Below, piece after piece: positions 5,237 through 6,216 of a DNA stretch of 6,216 nucleotides. The translations under genes were made by a program, and so were the position numbers. The DNA comes from a bacterium (lineage in GTDB: Bacteria; UBA10199; 2-02-FULL-44-16; JAAZCA01), in NCBI GenBank assembly GCA_041648665.1, contig JBAZOP010000127.1, positions 1 to 6,216 on the forward strand. Reading direction: 5' to 3'. Each line of letters starts with the position of its first letter. Position 1 is the stretch's first letter. The notes under the pieces are model-generated. The model saw only the letters and a list, made by a program, of their open reading frames with translations. It was not told where the DNA came from and searched no databases.

Positions 5237-6216
5237 TCAGGCGGCTTCGTCGGTCATCCGGCGGTGCAGGTTGCTCAATATCTCCGCCGAGCCCTTGGCC
5301 CCGGCCGCCTTTGCGGCCGATTCTGCGGCGCGGCCTACGAACTCGGAGCTCTGAATCCATGCGCTGTCCTCGCCGAGAACTTTTCCGCCTCTGCCCAACG
5401 TGAGGAGCGCCGCTCGCAGCATGTCTCCCAGGGCCTCCGCATATCTTTCCCGGCTCAGGTTGAGCTTCTCCGAGGCCCGGTAGAGCTCGATCATCACGAG
5501 CGGATTCTCATTGGACCAGCCGTTGTGGAGTCCGCGGTCTATCTTGAACCTCGTCACCTCATACGGGTCGGAGGCGGCGAGCGAGCCGTGCCACGCCCTG
5601 GCCGCGAAGGCCCTGTACCAGGCGCTGCGTTTCGCCTTCAGCGGGGTTGCGTCGCCTTCGATGACGCCGGCCCGGTCGAATGCGACCTCGGCGAACATGG
5701 CCGCTGCAGGGTGGTCGTTCACCTGGAGCAGATTGACCGCTGCCTGGAAAAACCGGTTGGCCACGTCGAGATGCGATTCGTCGAGAAGGAAATTGAGGAG
5801 CATGGCGGATCGAACGCTTGCCATGAAGGCGTTGCGATAGTCGCTGAAGGAGTCCTCCACAGGCATCAGGGTTACGCCCGGCGTCGGCGGCTCCAAAAAC
5901 GATCGAAGGCGCGAGGCGGCCTCCATGCGCTGCGAATAATCGCCGGTCACCCTGTCGGCGAACAGCTTCATCTCGGCGCTGGCGTTGTCGACGATCGACT
6001 GCATCGCGAGCATGTCTTTCGTAATCGGGTTGTAGATCGGTTGAGCTGTATCGAATGGGAGCCGCTCGACGAATTCCTTGCGCGAGATCCTTTCCCTCGT
6101 CTGGATCAGGACGCCCAGCGGTTCCTGCGCATGGGGATCGTTCGGATCGAATTGCTTGTAGGTCAGTCCTTGGCGCGTCATGGAACAGGGCGTCTGTCCC
6201 ACGCCGAGTCTCGTGG
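5237..6216 (-). CDS. Uncharacterised soluble protein, 5' end outside window, distant paralog of the 2215-3228 product
   Basis: I do not recognise this family. The frame is open to the right edge. Possible in-window starts are GTG at 6202 and ATG at 6181, neither with a convincing Shine-Dalgarno. Comparison with the 2215-3228 product suggests the real start is roughly 15 codons beyond the edge. Counting from GTG 6202 (321 residues): Cys6 in PCSM, PFD 49-51, ML 64-65, VRSAMLL 130-136, AW 203-204, RFKIDR 218-223, NGWSNE 227-232 and MIEL 237-240. The protein appears all-helical and Ala/Arg/Glu-rich, with no membrane segment. The C-terminal region (about 290-310) is an Ala/Lys/Gly-rich helix with repeated AAxxA. 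No signal peptide is visible, though the true N-terminus is not. It precedes the secreted protein gene by 94 nt on the same strand. Function unknown. Confidence 0.82.
   Translation of the reverse strand, partial: TRLGVGQTPCSMTRQGLTYKQFDPNDPHAQEPLGVLIQTRERISRKEFVERLPFDTAQPIYNPITKDMLAMQSIVDNASAEMKLFADRVTGDYSQRMEAASRLRSFLEPPTPGVTLMPVEDSFSDYRNAFMASVRSAMLLNFLLDESHLDVANRFFQAAVNLLQVNDHPAAAMFAEVAFDRAGVIEGDATPLKAKRSAWYRAFAARAWHGSLAASDPYEVTRFKIDRGLHNGWSNENPLVMIELYRASEKLNLSRERYAEALGDMLRAALLTLGRGGKVLGEDSAWIQSSEFVGRAAESAAKAAGAKGSAEILSNLHRRMTDEAA

Noticed and set aside
1..6216. CRISPR array, insertion sequence, tRNA, rRNA, toxin-antitoxin or phage module
   Set aside because: No regularly spaced repeats, transposase motifs, cloverleaf-like sequences, small paired toxin genes or phage proteins were seen. 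The window is accounted for by six genes and short intergenic regions.

Overview
The window comes from a GC-rich, Gram-negative-type bacterium. Two genes encode Sec signal peptides and one encodes a six-helix inner-membrane protein. Codon use mixes GC-ending codons with frequent ATA (Ile) and AGG (Arg). No rRNA, tRNA or lineage marker is present. An uncultured deltaproteobacterium-like organism is a guess from gene style, not a conclusion.

Layout. Five of the six genes lie on the minus strand. Reading the minus strand from the right edge, the first gene is an unrecognised protein cut by the window edge (5237-6216). It is followed by an intergenic stretch with a 31-bp dyad, a secreted seven-cysteine lysine-rich protein (4498-5142), and, 28 nt later, a six-helix DUF308/HdeD-like membrane protein (3951-4469). 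A 13-bp-stem intrinsic terminator (3901-3930) separates that protein from a convergent plus-strand gene. This gene (3449-3877) encodes an exported FKBP-type peptidyl-prolyl isomerase. A 220-bp divergent region (3229-3448) holds a second dyad. Beyond it lies a second unrecognised protein (2215-3228). Thirty-seven nt further on is a large membrane sensor histidine kinase (Cache, HAMP, PAS, HisKA, HATPase), whose last residues run off the left edge (1-2177).

Function. The FKBP, the seven-cysteine protein and the DUF308 protein are all envelope or secreted products. The kinase senses an extracytoplasmic signal, so an envelope theme is plausible but inferred. No response regulator lies in the window. 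It may lie past the left edge.

Most notable point. The two unrecognised soluble proteins (2215-3228 and 5237-6216) share a colinear set of residues: an N-terminal Cys, then PFD exactly 43 residues later in both, then VRxAxLL, then a C-terminal AW...RFxxxR...NxW..E...M.EL block. They appear to be distant paralogs of a family I cannot name. No CRISPR array, insertion sequence, RNA gene or phage gene was seen.
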